From: Gemmobacter nectariphilus DSM 15620
Lineage (GTDB): Bacteria > Pseudomonadota > Alphaproteobacteria > Rhodobacterales > Rhodobacteraceae
Direction: 5' to 3'
Assembly: GCF_000429765.1 (NCBI RefSeq)
Contig: NZ_AUCM01000010.1
Span: 1 to 54,170 of the forward strand
Length of the DNA stretch: 54,170 nucleotides
In this document: positions 43,286 through 51,336 of the stretch, one piece after another
Numbering within the stretch: the first letter of the stretch is position 1
Layout: every line of letters begins with the position of its first letter
Program-made: the position numbers and the translations under genes
The notes under the pieces: generated by a model
Databases searched by the model: none
What the model was told of the DNA's origin: nothing
The model's input: only the letters and a program-made list of their open reading frames with translations

Positions 43286-44182
43286 CTATCGCTTGTGATG
43301 GGCCTCGAATTCCAGGCCATGCCGGCCGGCATCGAGTCCCCGTGGCGCAAGCTCATAGGTCGAACGACGCAGAAAATCCATCATCGCCTTGCTGTCCCCG
43401 CGAAAAGCCGCAAGCTGCGCCGCAGAAATCGGCTGGCCGATCACCAGACGCACCGGCCGATCCACCCGCGCCCGGAATTCGCGCAGCAAAAGCGCCATGC
43501 GCAGATCGGCGTGCAGATGGCTGGCCAGCTGAAAAAGGCGCGAATTCTCGCCCTCAAACCAGATCGGAACGACAGTTGCGCCAGTGCGCGCGACCAGCCG
43601 GGCGGTAAAGCTGCGCCAGACCGGATCCATCGGCCGATCAAACGGCCGCGCAGCGGTCGAGACCGTGCCGCCCGGAAAGATCCCCAGCGCGCCGCCGGCC
43701 GACACCCAGTCCACCGCCTGCCCGCGCATGGCGATATTGGCCCGCTGGCCTTGCACCGTTTCGGAAAAATCGACCGGCAGCACGACCTGCCGCAGATCGG
43801 GCGCGCCGCGAAACACCTGATGGGCCAGGATGCGGAACTCGCCGCGCAGCGCCGACAGGATATGCCCCATCACCAACCCGTCCAGGATGCCATAGGGGTG
43901 GTTGGCGATCATCACCAGCGGCCCGCTTGTCGGCACATCGTCGAAGCTGCCCCCAAGCACCTCCAGGTGCAGGCCATAGCGGCGCATCATCTCGCGCCAG
44001 AAATCGCCGCCTCCGGCCAGCGTTCGTTCATAGCCCTGCGCCCGCCGCACCAGCGCACGGCGGCCGGTCATGTTCTCGACCGCGCGGATCAGCAGCCGCC
44101 CGGCAGGCGTGCGCGCCGTCGGCGCATAGGAGAGGTCGCGGGCGATCTGGGGCGGCGGGGCATAGGGGACAAGCGCGGTCAT
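43286..44182 (-). CDS. PlsC-like lysophospholipid acyltransferase
   Basis: This 298-residue acyltransferase starts MTALVPYAPPPQIARDLSYA. It has VMIANHPYGILDGLVMGHIL (His near Asp, acceptor site), GALGIFPGGTVS (phosphate site) and TGATVVPIWFEGENSRLFQL. These resemble OlsA/PlsC-type enzymes that acylate lysolipids, as in ornithine-lipid formation. The frame extends further upstream, but the ATG at 44182 fits the known N-terminus. Short spacing to murI suggests co-transcription. The partner gene olsB is not in the window. Confidence 0.84.
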   Translation of the reverse strand: MTALVPYAPPPQIARDLSYAPTARTPAGRLLIRAVENMTGRRALVRRAQGYERTLAGGGDFWREMMRRYGLHLEVLGGSFDDVPTSGPLVMIANHPYGILDGLVMGHILSALRGEFRILAHQVFRGAPDLRQVVLPVDFSETVQGQRANIAMRGQAVDWVSAGGALGIFPGGTVSTAARPFDRPMDPVWRSFTARLVARTGATVVPIWFEGENSRLFQLASHLHADLRMALLLREFRARVDRPVRLVIGQPISAAQLAAFRGDSKAMMDFLRRSTYELAPRGLDAGRHGLEFEAHHKR

Positions 44183-44269
44183 CGGGCGGGCTCCGGGCTG
44201 GGACGCTTTCGTCCTAGCGCCGGGCGGTGACGCTTTGACGACAGCGCCGCCGCATGTCAGGAAAGCGCC

Positions 44270-45760
44270 ATGACGCCAGATCAGATCAACCTGCTGTTCA
44301 TCACCATCGACCAGTTGCGCGCCGACGTGGTGGCGGGCGGGCTGCATGGCATCGTTCCCACCCCGTCGCTGGACCGGCTGCGGCGCGAGGGCGCCTGGTT
44401 CCATGACGCCCTGACCGCCGCCGTCCCGTGCGGGCCGGCGCGGGCCAGCCTGATGACCGGGCTGCATGCCTTCAACCATCGCGCCATCCGCAACGGGTCG
44501 CCCCTTGCGCGCCACCATGCGACGCTGGGCACCGAGCTGCGCCGGCTAGGACGCGAGCCGCTGTTGTTCGGCTATGGCGACATCGGCCCCGATCCGGGGG
44601 CGCATCACCCCTCTGACCCCGACATGGCCACCTACGAGCTACCCGCGCCGGGCTTTCGCGAGGTGGTGAACATGCGGTTCGAGGCGCCGATGGACTGGAT
44701 CGCCCATTTGCGCCGCAGGGGATACCACCTGCCAGAGCCGCAGCCCGACCGCTGGTATGACCTGCACCGCTCGGTCGGCGGCGGGATCAGCGACCCGGCG
44801 CTGTATCGGGCCGAGGACAGCGACACCGCCTTTCTGACCGACCGTCTGATCGAGGCGCTGGACGCGCGCCGCGATGGGGTCTGGACGGCCCACGCCACCT
44901 ATATCCGCCCGCATCCGCCCTTTGTCGCGCCGGCCCCGTGGAACCGGCTGGTCGATCCGGCGGCGGTGCCTTTGCCCCAGATGGCGGCGGTGGACCACCC
45001 GTTCCGCGCAGCCTGGTTTTCCGAACCCGCGGTGCGGGGGCTGTGGATGGGCTTCGATGGCGATGCCGCCGCCCTGACAGCGCCGCAGGTGGCCGAGATG
45101 CGCGCCGTCTATCTGGGGCTGGTGGCCGAGGTGGATCATCATCTTGGCCGGGTGCTGGACTGGCTGGATGCCCATGACCTGACCCGTCGCACGCTGGTGA
45201 TCGTCATGGCCGATCATGGCGAGATGCTGGGCGATCAGGGCTATTGGGGCAAGGACACGGTGTTTCAGGCCGCGCACCGCGTGCCGATGATCGTCCGGGG
45301 GCCGGGGGTGGCGGCGGGCCACTGTGTGGCGGGGCCGGTCTCGACCACCTCGGTCGCGCCGACCATCCTGACAGCGCTTGGCGGCGTGGTGCCGCCTGCG
45401 ATGGACGGGGCGCCTTTGCAGCCCCTGCTGGCAGGTGGCCAGCCTGGGGACGAGGATTTCGCGCTTACGGAAATCGACCTTTCGCACCCGGTCCTGGGGA
45501 CAAGATTCCAGCGCCACCTTGGACTTTCCGAACATGCCGCCAATGCCGCCATCCTGCGCGAGGCGCGCTGGACGCTGGTGCATTTCAACGGCGGGCTGGC
45601 GCCGATGCTGTTCGATCGCCAGGCCGATCCGGACGAGACCTGCGACCTTGCCGGCACACCGGGCGCCGAGGCCCAGATCGCGCGGCTGCGCTGCAAGATG
45701 CTGGATCACCGCATGGCGCGGGCGGACCGGCGCCTGACCGGCTGGAGCATCGGGGCCTGA
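44270..45760 (+). CDS. Sulfatase-family hydrolase (phosphonate monoesterase/arylsulfatase)
   Basis: This 496-residue enzyme starts MTPDQINLLFITIDQLRADV (metal Asp14). It has PCGPARASLMTGLHAF, where Cys54 would be turned into formylglycine, and MADHGEMLGDQGYWGKDTVF near the metal site. The long family branch with FHDALTAAVPCGPAR is that of phosphonate monoester hydrolases, which also split sulfate esters. CAGGAAAG precedes the ATG. It needs a formylglycine-generating enzyme encoded elsewhere. Confidence 0.9.
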   Translation: MTPDQINLLFITIDQLRADVVAGGLHGIVPTPSLDRLRREGAWFHDALTAAVPCGPARASLMTGLHAFNHRAIRNGSPLARHHATLGTELRRLGREPLLFGYGDIGPDPGAHHPSDPDMATYELPAPGFREVVNMRFEAPMDWIAHLRRRGYHLPEPQPDRWYDLHRSVGGGISDPALYRAEDSDTAFLTDRLIEALDARRDGVWTAHATYIRPHPPFVAPAPWNRLVDPAAVPLPQMAAVDHPFRAAWFSEPAVRGLWMGFDGDAAALTAPQVAEMRAVYLGLVAEVDHHLGRVLDWLDAHDLTRRTLVIVMADHGEMLGDQGYWGKDTVFQAAHRVPMIVRGPGVAAGHCVAGPVSTTSVAPTILTALGGVVPPAMDGAPLQPLLAGGQPGDEDFALTEIDLSHPVLGTRFQRHLGLSEHAANAAILREARWTLVHFNGGLAPMLFDRQADPDETCDLAGTPGAEAQIARLRCKMLDHRMARADRRLTGWSIGA

Positions 45761-45837
45761 CGGCGTCGCGAGGGGAAGGGGCACGAGGGGGGCGCTGCCC
45801 CCATGGCAGGCGGGGCGCCACGTCCCGGTCTGGACAG

Positions 45838-45872
45838 CCCCCCGGGATATTTGGATCAAGGCGAAAGACAGG
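45838..45872 (-). repeat. Intergenic repeat with core CCAAATATCC, copy 2
   Basis: On the minus strand this reads CTTTCGCCTTGATCCAAATA then TCCCGGGGGG. It shares CTTTCGCCTTGATCCAAATA with copy 3 at the window end and CCAAATATCC with copy 1. It lies between the sulfatase and the HpcH aldolase; the interval 45761-45918 holds nothing else recognisable. Confidence 0.65.
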
Positions 45873-45918
45873 TGATGTCGGCCTTGCCAAGCGGGCGGCG
45901 GGCTGAGATCACAGCGCG

Positions 45919-46686
45919 ATGGTCAAGGCAAACGGCTTCAAGGCGGCGCTGGCGGCGGGCCGGGCACAGATCGGGCTGTGGGTGGCGCTGGCAAGCGCCA
46001 ATGTGACCGAGCTGCTGGGACATTGCGGCTATGACTGGCTGCTGATCGACGGCGAACATGCGGCCAACGATATTCCGCTGATGCAGGCGCAGTTGCAGGC
46101 CATGCAGTCGGGCGGCGCGCATCCGGTGGTGCGGGTGCCGGCGGGCGAGGTCTGGATGATCAAGCAGGTGCTGGACATCGGCGCGCAGACGGTTCTGGTG
46201 CCGATGATCGACACGGCCGAGCAGGCCGCCGAGATGGCCCGCGCCATGCGCTATCCGCCCGAGGGGATCCGCGGCATGGGGGCGGCGCTGGCCCGCGCCT
46301 CGCGCTTTGGCATGGATGGCGATTATGTCGCCAAGGCGAATGCGCAGGTCTGTCTGCTGGTGCAGGCCGAAAGCCGCAAGGCGCTGGAGAACCTCGAGGC
46401 GATCTGCGCGGTCGAGGGGGTGGACGGCGTGTTCATCGGCCCGGCCGATCTGTCGGCCGACATGGGCTTTCCGGGCAATTCCGGCGCGCCCGAGGTGCAG
46501 GCCGCCATCGCCGATGCCATCGCGCGGATCGTGGCCTGCGGCAAGGCTGCCGGCATTCTGGTCGGCGGGGCCGAGGCAGGCCAGCGCGCGCTGGCGCAAG
46601 GGGTGACCTTTGTCGCGGTCGGCAGCGATGTCGGTGTGCTGCGCCAAGGTGCCATGGCGCTGCGGGCCGCCGCGAGCGCGGAGTGA
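45919..46686 (+). CDS. HpcH/HpaI-family aldolase
   Basis: This 255-residue class II aldolase starts MVKANGFKAALAAGRAQIGL. It has WLLIDGEHAANDIPLMQAQL (catalytic His) and VLVPMIDTAEQAAEMARAMRYPPEGIRG, then VEGVDGVFIGPADLSADMGF with the metal-binding Glu/Asp. Members split 2-keto-3-deoxy sugar acids or 4-hydroxy-2-oxo acids to pyruvate and an aldehyde; the substrate is not evident. It overlaps the following acetyltransferase by GTGA. Confidence 0.9.
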   Translation: MVKANGFKAALAAGRAQIGLWVALASANVTELLGHCGYDWLLIDGEHAANDIPLMQAQLQAMQSGGAHPVVRVPAGEVWMIKQVLDIGAQTVLVPMIDTAEQAAEMARAMRYPPEGIRGMGAALARASRFGMDGDYVAKANAQVCLLVQAESRKALENLEAICAVEGVDGVFIGPADLSADMGFPGNSGAPEVQAAIADAIARIVACGKAAGILVGGAEAGQRALAQGVTFVAVGSDVGVLRQGAMALRAAASAE

Positions 46687-47213
46687 TCCTGCGCGAGGCC
46701 GGGCCCGCGGATGCCGGGGCCATCGCGGCTTTTCACAATCGCATCTGGCACGAGACCTATGCCGCCCTTGCCCCGCCCGAGGCGATCGCCCGGCTGGACG
46801 AGGAGCATCGGCTGCGTCAATGGGGCCGTGCGCTGGCCTTGCCGCCACCGCAGGGCACGGTGCTGGCGGGAATTGGCGCGCGGATCGCCGGCCTGGTCAG
46901 CCTTGGCCCGCCGGATCATCCGTTGCACGGAGCGCGGGGCGCAATCGGGCATCTGTATGTCGATCGGGCAGCGCGCGGCACCGGCCTTGGCCGGAGGTTG
47001 TTGCTGCTGGCGCACGAGCGGTTGGCGGCGGCCGGGTTTCCCGGCGCGGCGCTTGCGGTGGTGCGTGGCAACCTTGCAGCACGCGGGTTCTATGCGGCCC
47101 TTGGGGGGACCGAGGCTGCAGGATTCGCCGATCCGGGGCCGCTGTGGAGATCCGACAATCTGCTGATCACATGGGATTTCACACCGCCCGGTCCATTGCC
47201 GTCGAGCCGCTGA
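46683..47213 (+). CDS. GNAT-family acetyltransferase
   Basis: This 176-residue protein starts with GTG at 46683, overlapping the aldolase stop (GTGA). It has GHLYVDRAARGTGLGRRLLL (acetyl-CoA P-loop Q/RxxGxG) and AVVRGNLAARGFYAALGG at the end, the usual GNAT pattern. The substrate is unknown. Its 3' end overlaps the convergent GNAT gene by 35 bases. Confidence 0.85.
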   Translation: MILREAGPADAGAIAAFHNRIWHETYAALAPPEAIARLDEEHRLRQWGRALALPPPQGTVLAGIGARIAGLVSLGPPDHPLHGARGAIGHLYVDRAARGTGLGRRLLLLAHERLAAAGFPGAALAVVRGNLAARGFYAALGGTEAAGFADPGPLWRSDNLLITWDFTPPGPLPSSR

Positions 47214-47763
47214 TCCCGAAGACCGGCGCCAACAGCCGCAGGCGCTGATGGCCCACCGCGCCAAAGCCCAGCCGTTCATACAGCGCCCTTGCGCGCGGGT
47301 TCTGGTCGGCCACGTCCAGCCGCAGCCGGCTATAGCCGCGCGCCCGCGCCTCGGCCGCCAGCGCCTCGACCAGGGCCGAGCCGATGCCCTGCCCGCGCCA
47401 GTCGGGATCGACCGCCAGCCCGTCGATCAGGAAGCGCGCATTATCGGTATCGCCGGCCAGCCCGCGCAGAACCGCGGACCGCCACAGGCTGCCCCAGCCG
47501 CCATAGATCGCCGCCAGATTGGGCCGGCTGAGCGCGATGAACCCGCCCTCGGGGCTGCGAAAGCCGCCGACCCCGACCACCCGCGCCTGATCGCGGGTGA
47601 CGGCGACCAGCGCATGATCGGGCCGCGCGGCCAGCGACAGCAGCGCCATGGCCCGCCGGTCAGGACCAAGCAGGCGGCCCAGCTTGGCGCCAAAGGCCTG
47701 CCAATAGAGCCGCGCCGCCTGGTCGGCGGCCGGGGCCGGCAGGCTGTCGAGACGCCGGATCAT
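47179..47763 (-). CDS. GNAT-family acetyltransferase
   Basis: This 194-residue protein starts MIRRLDSLPAPAADQAARLY. It has FLIDGLAVDPDWRGQGIGSALVEAL (acetyl-CoA binding) and RLDVADQNPRARALYERLGF at the end. The ATG at 47763 has a weak ribosome site; a start at 47802 would add a few residues. It is divergent from azlC by 100 bases and convergent with the previous GNAT, with overlapping ends. The substrate is unknown. Confidence 0.85.
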   Translation of the reverse strand: MIRRLDSLPAPAADQAARLYWQAFGAKLGRLLGPDRRAMALLSLAARPDHALVAVTRDQARVVGVGGFRSPEGGFIALSRPNLAAIYGGWGSLWRSAVLRGLAGDTDNARFLIDGLAVDPDWRGQGIGSALVEALAAEARARGYSRLRLDVADQNPRARALYERLGFGAVGHQRLRLLAPVFGISGSTAMDRAV

Positions 47764-47863
47764 GCAGATGCGGTTTGCCAAAATCCCCGGGTCCATCCCA
47801 TTGCCCTTGTTCGCAGGATTGCCTAATCCGGGCGGGCAGGTCCAGCCCCGGGGGCAACGCGCG

Positions 47864-48580
47864 ATGACTGCCGAAGTTTCCAGGAACCGCCGCAAGGCGC
47901 TGCTGCGCGGCATGATGTTCAGCGCGCCGTTTTTGCTGGTGATCGTGCCTTTTGCGCTGTTGTTCGGCGTGGTGGCCACCGGCGCCGGGCTGAACATTGC
48001 CCAGGTGATGGGCTTTTCGCTGGCGGTCTTTGCCGGGGCGGCCCAGTTCAGCGCGTTGCAGCTGATGCAGGAACAGGCGCCGACGCTGGTGGTGTTGGCG
48101 ACCTCGCTGGCGGTCAACCTGCGGATGGGGATGTATTCGGCGGCGCTGACGCCCTCGCTTGGGGCGCTGCCATTGGGAACGCGCGCGCTGGTCGCGTTCT
48201 TTCTGGTCGATCAGTCCTATGCGGCCTCGGTGGTCGAGTTTGAAAAACGCCCGCACCTGACCCCGGCCGAGCGGCTGGCCTTTTTCGCCGGCACCGTGCT
48301 GCCGATCGCGCCCGCCTGGTATGTCGCCACCTGGGTCGGCGCGGTGGTGGGCACGCAGATTCCGCCGGACTATCCGCTGGATTTCGCGCTGCCGATCACC
48401 TTCATCGCCATGATCGCGCCCATGCTGCGATCCATACCGCATCTGGCGGCGGCGCTGGTTTCGGTTGTCGGCACGCTGGCCTTGTCCTGGATGCCCTATT
48501 CTACCGGCGTTCTGGTCGCCGCGCTGGCCGCCATGCTGACCGGCGCCATGGTGGAACTTCTGATCGGGAAACGCGCATGA
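47864..48580 (+). CDS. azlC: Branched-chain amino acid exporter, large subunit AzlC
   Basis: This 238-residue membrane protein starts MTAEVSRNRRKALLRGMMFS. It shows PFALLFGVVATGAGLNIAQV and VFAGAAQFSALQLM, then SLAVNLRMGMYSAALTP, typical of the AzlC family. With the small subunit AzlD it exports branched-chain amino acids. The longer frame to 47762 was rejected because the AzlC N-terminus begins after TAEVSRNRR. It overlaps azlD by ATGA. Confidence 0.92.
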   Translation: MTAEVSRNRRKALLRGMMFSAPFLLVIVPFALLFGVVATGAGLNIAQVMGFSLAVFAGAAQFSALQLMQEQAPTLVVLATSLAVNLRMGMYSAALTPSLGALPLGTRALVAFFLVDQSYAASVVEFEKRPHLTPAERLAFFAGTVLPIAPAWYVATWVGAVVGTQIPPDYPLDFALPITFIAMIAPMLRSIPHLAAALVSVVGTLALSWMPYSTGVLVAALAAMLTGAMVELLIGKRA

Positions 48581-48909
48581 GCGGTTACAGCGAGCTGCAA
48601 ATCTGGCTGATCATCCTGGCGCTGGGGATCGGCACCTTCCTAATCCGCTTTTCGTTCCTTGGCGTCGTGGGCAACCGCGACCTGCCGCCTTTTGTGCTGC
48701 GGCTGCTGCGCTATACGGCGGTGGCGGTCATTCCGGGGCTGGTGGCCCCGCTGGTCGCCTGGCCTGCGGCCACTGGCGGCCAGGCGGATCCTGTGCGCAT
48801 AAGTGCGGCCGCCGTGGCGCTTGGGCTGGGCGTGATGTTTCGCAATGTGCTGCTGTCGATCTGCGCAGGCGCGGCAACCCTGATCGCCGCGCAACTCCTG
48901 CTGGGCTGA
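48577..48909 (+). CDS. azlD: Branched-chain amino acid exporter, small subunit AzlD
   Basis: This 110-residue membrane protein starts MSGYSELQIWLIILALGIGT. It has FLIRFSFLGVVGNRDLPPFV and VAVIPGLVAPLVAWPA. The length and the pattern of about four membrane segments fit AzlD. The ATGA overlap with azlC couples the two. It ends four bases before a convergent lipoprotein gene. Confidence 0.92.
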   Translation: MSGYSELQIWLIILALGIGTFLIRFSFLGVVGNRDLPPFVLRLLRYTAVAVIPGLVAPLVAWPAATGGQADPVRISAAAVALGLGVMFRNVLLSICAGAATLIAAQLLLG

Positions 48910-48913
48910 TGGC

Positions 48914-49546
48914 CTAGCTGCCGGGCCGCTGGTTCATCGCGGCCACGATCACCGGCGACATCTTCGGCTCGCGCGTCGGATCGGCCTCGTCGGGCGTGCC
49001 GAATTCCACGCGTGTCTGAACGCCGGGCAAGGACGCAAAGGATTCCATCAGGCTGCGCGGGAACATCGTGCTGCGCACCGATTCAAACCCCGGAACCTGC
49101 TGCAAGATCCCCGACGTGGCCGAGGCGCAGAACGCATCCGGCACCGGACCGTTCGCCTTGACCAGTTGCAGCGCACGTTCCGCCGCCTCGGGCGAGACTG
49201 CGACGCGCTGGATCACCGCATGATAGGGGCCATGCGACTGAAAGGCGAAGTAGCTGGCCTGCGCCTGCGGCGTGAAGCCATAGCGCACATCGTGCCGTTC
49301 CGGGGCGACCGGGCTGTCCCAGTTCCCTGCCGGATCGAACAGCACGCGCTCCGATCCGTTGATGATCAGCGCGCTATGCGCCCCTTCGCCCGATCTGTCG
49401 TTGATCGAGGTCAGCAACATCAGTTCCGCCTGCCCGCCGGGTGCGTAGCGCGCGGCTTGCACAGCCTCGTCGGGGGCCCAGATCTGCTCTGCCCCGCACC
49501 CCGAAAGGGTCACGGCGACGGCGGTTGCGGCGATACCCCGGATCAT
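48914..49546 (-). CDS. Putative lipoprotein
   Basis: This 210-residue protein starts MIRGIAATAVAVTLSGCGAE. The lipobox LSGC (Cys17) marks it as a lipoprotein. GAHSALIINGSERVLFDPAGNWD contains a His/Ser and PDAFCASATSGILQQ a Cys, which may hint at a papain- or NlpC-like fold; this is a guess. No family is known to me. The role would be in the periplasm at a membrane. Confidence 0.78.
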   Translation of the reverse strand: MIRGIAATAVAVTLSGCGAEQIWAPDEAVQAARYAPGGQAELMLLTSINDRSGEGAHSALIINGSERVLFDPAGNWDSPVAPERHDVRYGFTPQAQASYFAFQSHGPYHAVIQRVAVSPEAAERALQLVKANGPVPDAFCASATSGILQQVPGFESVRSTMFPRSLMESFASLPGVQTRVEFGTPDEADPTREPKMSPVIVAAMNQRPGS

Positions 49547-49553
49547 CGGGCGA

Positions 49554-49697
49554 TCAGGCGTTTGCCAGGGCCATGAAGACCAGCACGCAGATCACGATAC
49601 CGACGACCCAGGTCGTCATGCGGACGAATCCTGCAAAGGTCTGTTCCTGCGCACGGATATTCATGCTGCCATGCTTGTGTTCGGCGTGATCGGCCAT
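49554..49697 (-). CDS. aa3-type cytochrome c oxidase subunit IV
   Basis: This 47-residue protein starts [20 protein letters not shown] and ends with a single membrane segment ([20 protein letters not shown]). This is the pattern of the short subunit IV of alphaproteobacterial aa3 oxidases. A GGGAGC ribosome site lies ahead. The other oxidase genes are elsewhere. It follows the lipoprotein gene's start by seven bases, on the same strand. Confidence 0.85.
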   Translation of the reverse strand: MADHAEHKHGSMNIRAQEQTFAGFVRMTTWVVGIVICVLVFMALANA

Positions 49698-49816
49698 GCC
49701 TCGGGCTCCCTGTTTCGCGTTGCAGGCAAGGTCTAGCCGATTCATCCGGCGCTGTCACGGGGGACCGGCCGGCAACCGGGCCGGGTGTGGCACGGCGGCC
49801 CCGCCGGGCACAGGCG

Positions 49817-50293
49817 TCAGGCGGCCGGGCCTTCGTCCAGGCGAAACCCGATCCGGCGCGGCGGTTCTTCGGGCGGCGATTCCTTGCGCACGGCCCGCAG
49901 CATCACGTTCAGCTGGCTGACATGCTGGATCAGCTGGGTGCGGGCGCCATCTTCGCCCTGGCCGTAAAAGGTCAGGATATCGGGGTCGAAAAAGCCCAGC
50001 CCCTCGATCCGCAGCACGCCAGCATCCGACCCGGCAAAGCCAAGCGCGACCTCGTGCTGGGCGTCCAGCTGGCTTTCGAAATTGCGCAGATACAGCAGCA
50101 CCCGCTCATAGGCCCAGCGGGCCGGGCTTTTCGCCTCGGGCGGCTCGCGGGTCAGCGCCTCGGGCAACGGTTCCTGCTCGACCGTGGGGGCGGCACCGGG
50201 CACGGGCGGGGCACAGCGGGCCAGCCCGCGCATCGCGTCAAGCGCCGACGCCTCGTGGACCTCGGCCGAAGTCAGGATGTCGTCGCCGTTCAC
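49817..50293 (-). CDS. DUF6173-like protein
   Basis: This 158-residue protein starts with GTG at 50293, overlapping the MBL stop (GTGA). It has ARWAYERVLLYLRNFESQLD and HEVALGFAGSDAGVLRIEGLGF then FDPDILTFYGQGEDGARTQLI, which I recognise from memory as DUF6173. It forms an operon with the hydrolase and dehydrogenase. The function is unknown. Confidence 0.78.
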   Translation of the reverse strand: MNGDDILTSAEVHEASALDAMRGLARCAPPVPGAAPTVEQEPLPEALTREPPEAKSPARWAYERVLLYLRNFESQLDAQHEVALGFAGSDAGVLRIEGLGFFDPDILTFYGQGEDGARTQLIQHVSQLNVMLRAVRKESPPEEPPRRIGFRLDEGPAA

Positions 50294-51336
50294 CTGTCGA
50301 CCCTTTGCCAAAGCCAGACGTCATTCTCGCCGCGCCAGCGGCGGACCTCGCCCAGTTTCAGCAAATGGTTCAGGTGGGCAACCGATTCGACCATCGCCAG
50401 CCCATAGGCATCGCCCGAAATCTCGCGCCCGAACAACGGGACAAAGCACTGGCAGGCGGTGCGCGGCTGCGCCAGATGGGCGCGCAACCGATCAAGCGCG
50501 CCATGGTGGTTATCGACCATCTGCCGCAGACGGTGCGGCAACCCCTTGAACGGCAGCTTGTGACCCGGCAGCACCAGTTGGCGTTCGCTCACATGGGGTT
50601 CCAGCCGCGCACAGGCGGCCATCCATTCGCTGAGCGGATCGGCCAGCGGTTCAGAGGCGTGAACACCGATATTGGCCGAAATCCCTGGCAGGATCTGATC
50701 GCCGCCGATCACCAGATCGCCGCCCACCTCCCAGAAGGTCGCATGTTCGGGGGCATGGCCATCGCCCATGCGGATGATCCAGTCGCGCCCGCCCATGCGG
50801 ATGCGGTCCCCCTCGACGATGCGGGTATAGCCCAGCGGCAAGGGCGCCACGACATCGGCAAAGTTATAGGGCCGCGCGGTGACGCGTTTCGCATAGACCT
50901 CGGGCGCCATGCCGGCCCCGCGCCAATAGGCCAGCGTTTCAGGCGCGGGCCGCTCTTCGACATCCAGCACCAGCATGCGGGCGTAAAGCCAGGCGGTGCG
51001 GGTGGTGATCAGCTCGGCCCCCTGTTGCTGGAACCAGCCGGCAAGGCCGATGTGGTCAGGGTGGTGATGCGTCACCACCACCCGCCGCACCGGACGATAG
51101 CCCAAAGGCCCTGCCAGCAGCGCATCCCAGGTCTTGCGGCAGATGTCGATGTCGGCGCCCGTATCCACCAGCGTCCATCCGTCCCCGTCGTCCAGCGCAT
51201 AGACATTCACATGGTCCAGCGCCCAGGGCAGCGGAATGCGCATCCACAGCACGCCCTCGGCCACTTCGGTCGCGGTGCCTGGCGCGGGCGCATCGGGAAA
51301 CGGAAAGCGGATCTGGGCCGCCGACAGATCGGTCAC
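50290..51336 (-). CDS. MBL-fold metallohydrolase
   Basis: This 348-residue protein starts with GTG at 51336, overlapping the acyl-CoA dehydrogenase stop. It has VVVTHHHPDHIGLAGWFQQQ, the zinc site of metallo-beta-lactamase hydrolases, VDTGADIDICRKTWD ahead of it, and MGDGHAPEHATFWEV for a further His. A C-terminal part with RHRLRQMVDNHHGALDRL follows. In Rhodobacterales such enzymes often follow acyl-CoA dehydrogenases and may act on thioesters; the substrate is not known. Confidence 0.9.
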   Translation of the reverse strand: MTDLSAAQIRFPFPDAPAPGTATEVAEGVLWMRIPLPWALDHVNVYALDDGDGWTLVDTGADIDICRKTWDALLAGPLGYRPVRRVVVTHHHPDHIGLAGWFQQQGAELITTRTAWLYARMLVLDVEERPAPETLAYWRGAGMAPEVYAKRVTARPYNFADVVAPLPLGYTRIVEGDRIRMGGRDWIIRMGDGHAPEHATFWEVGGDLVIGGDQILPGISANIGVHASEPLADPLSEWMAACARLEPHVSERQLVLPGHKLPFKGLPHRLRQMVDNHHGALDRLRAHLAQPRTACQCFVPLFGREISGDAYGLAMVESVAHLNHLLKLGEVRRWRGENDVWLWQRVDR

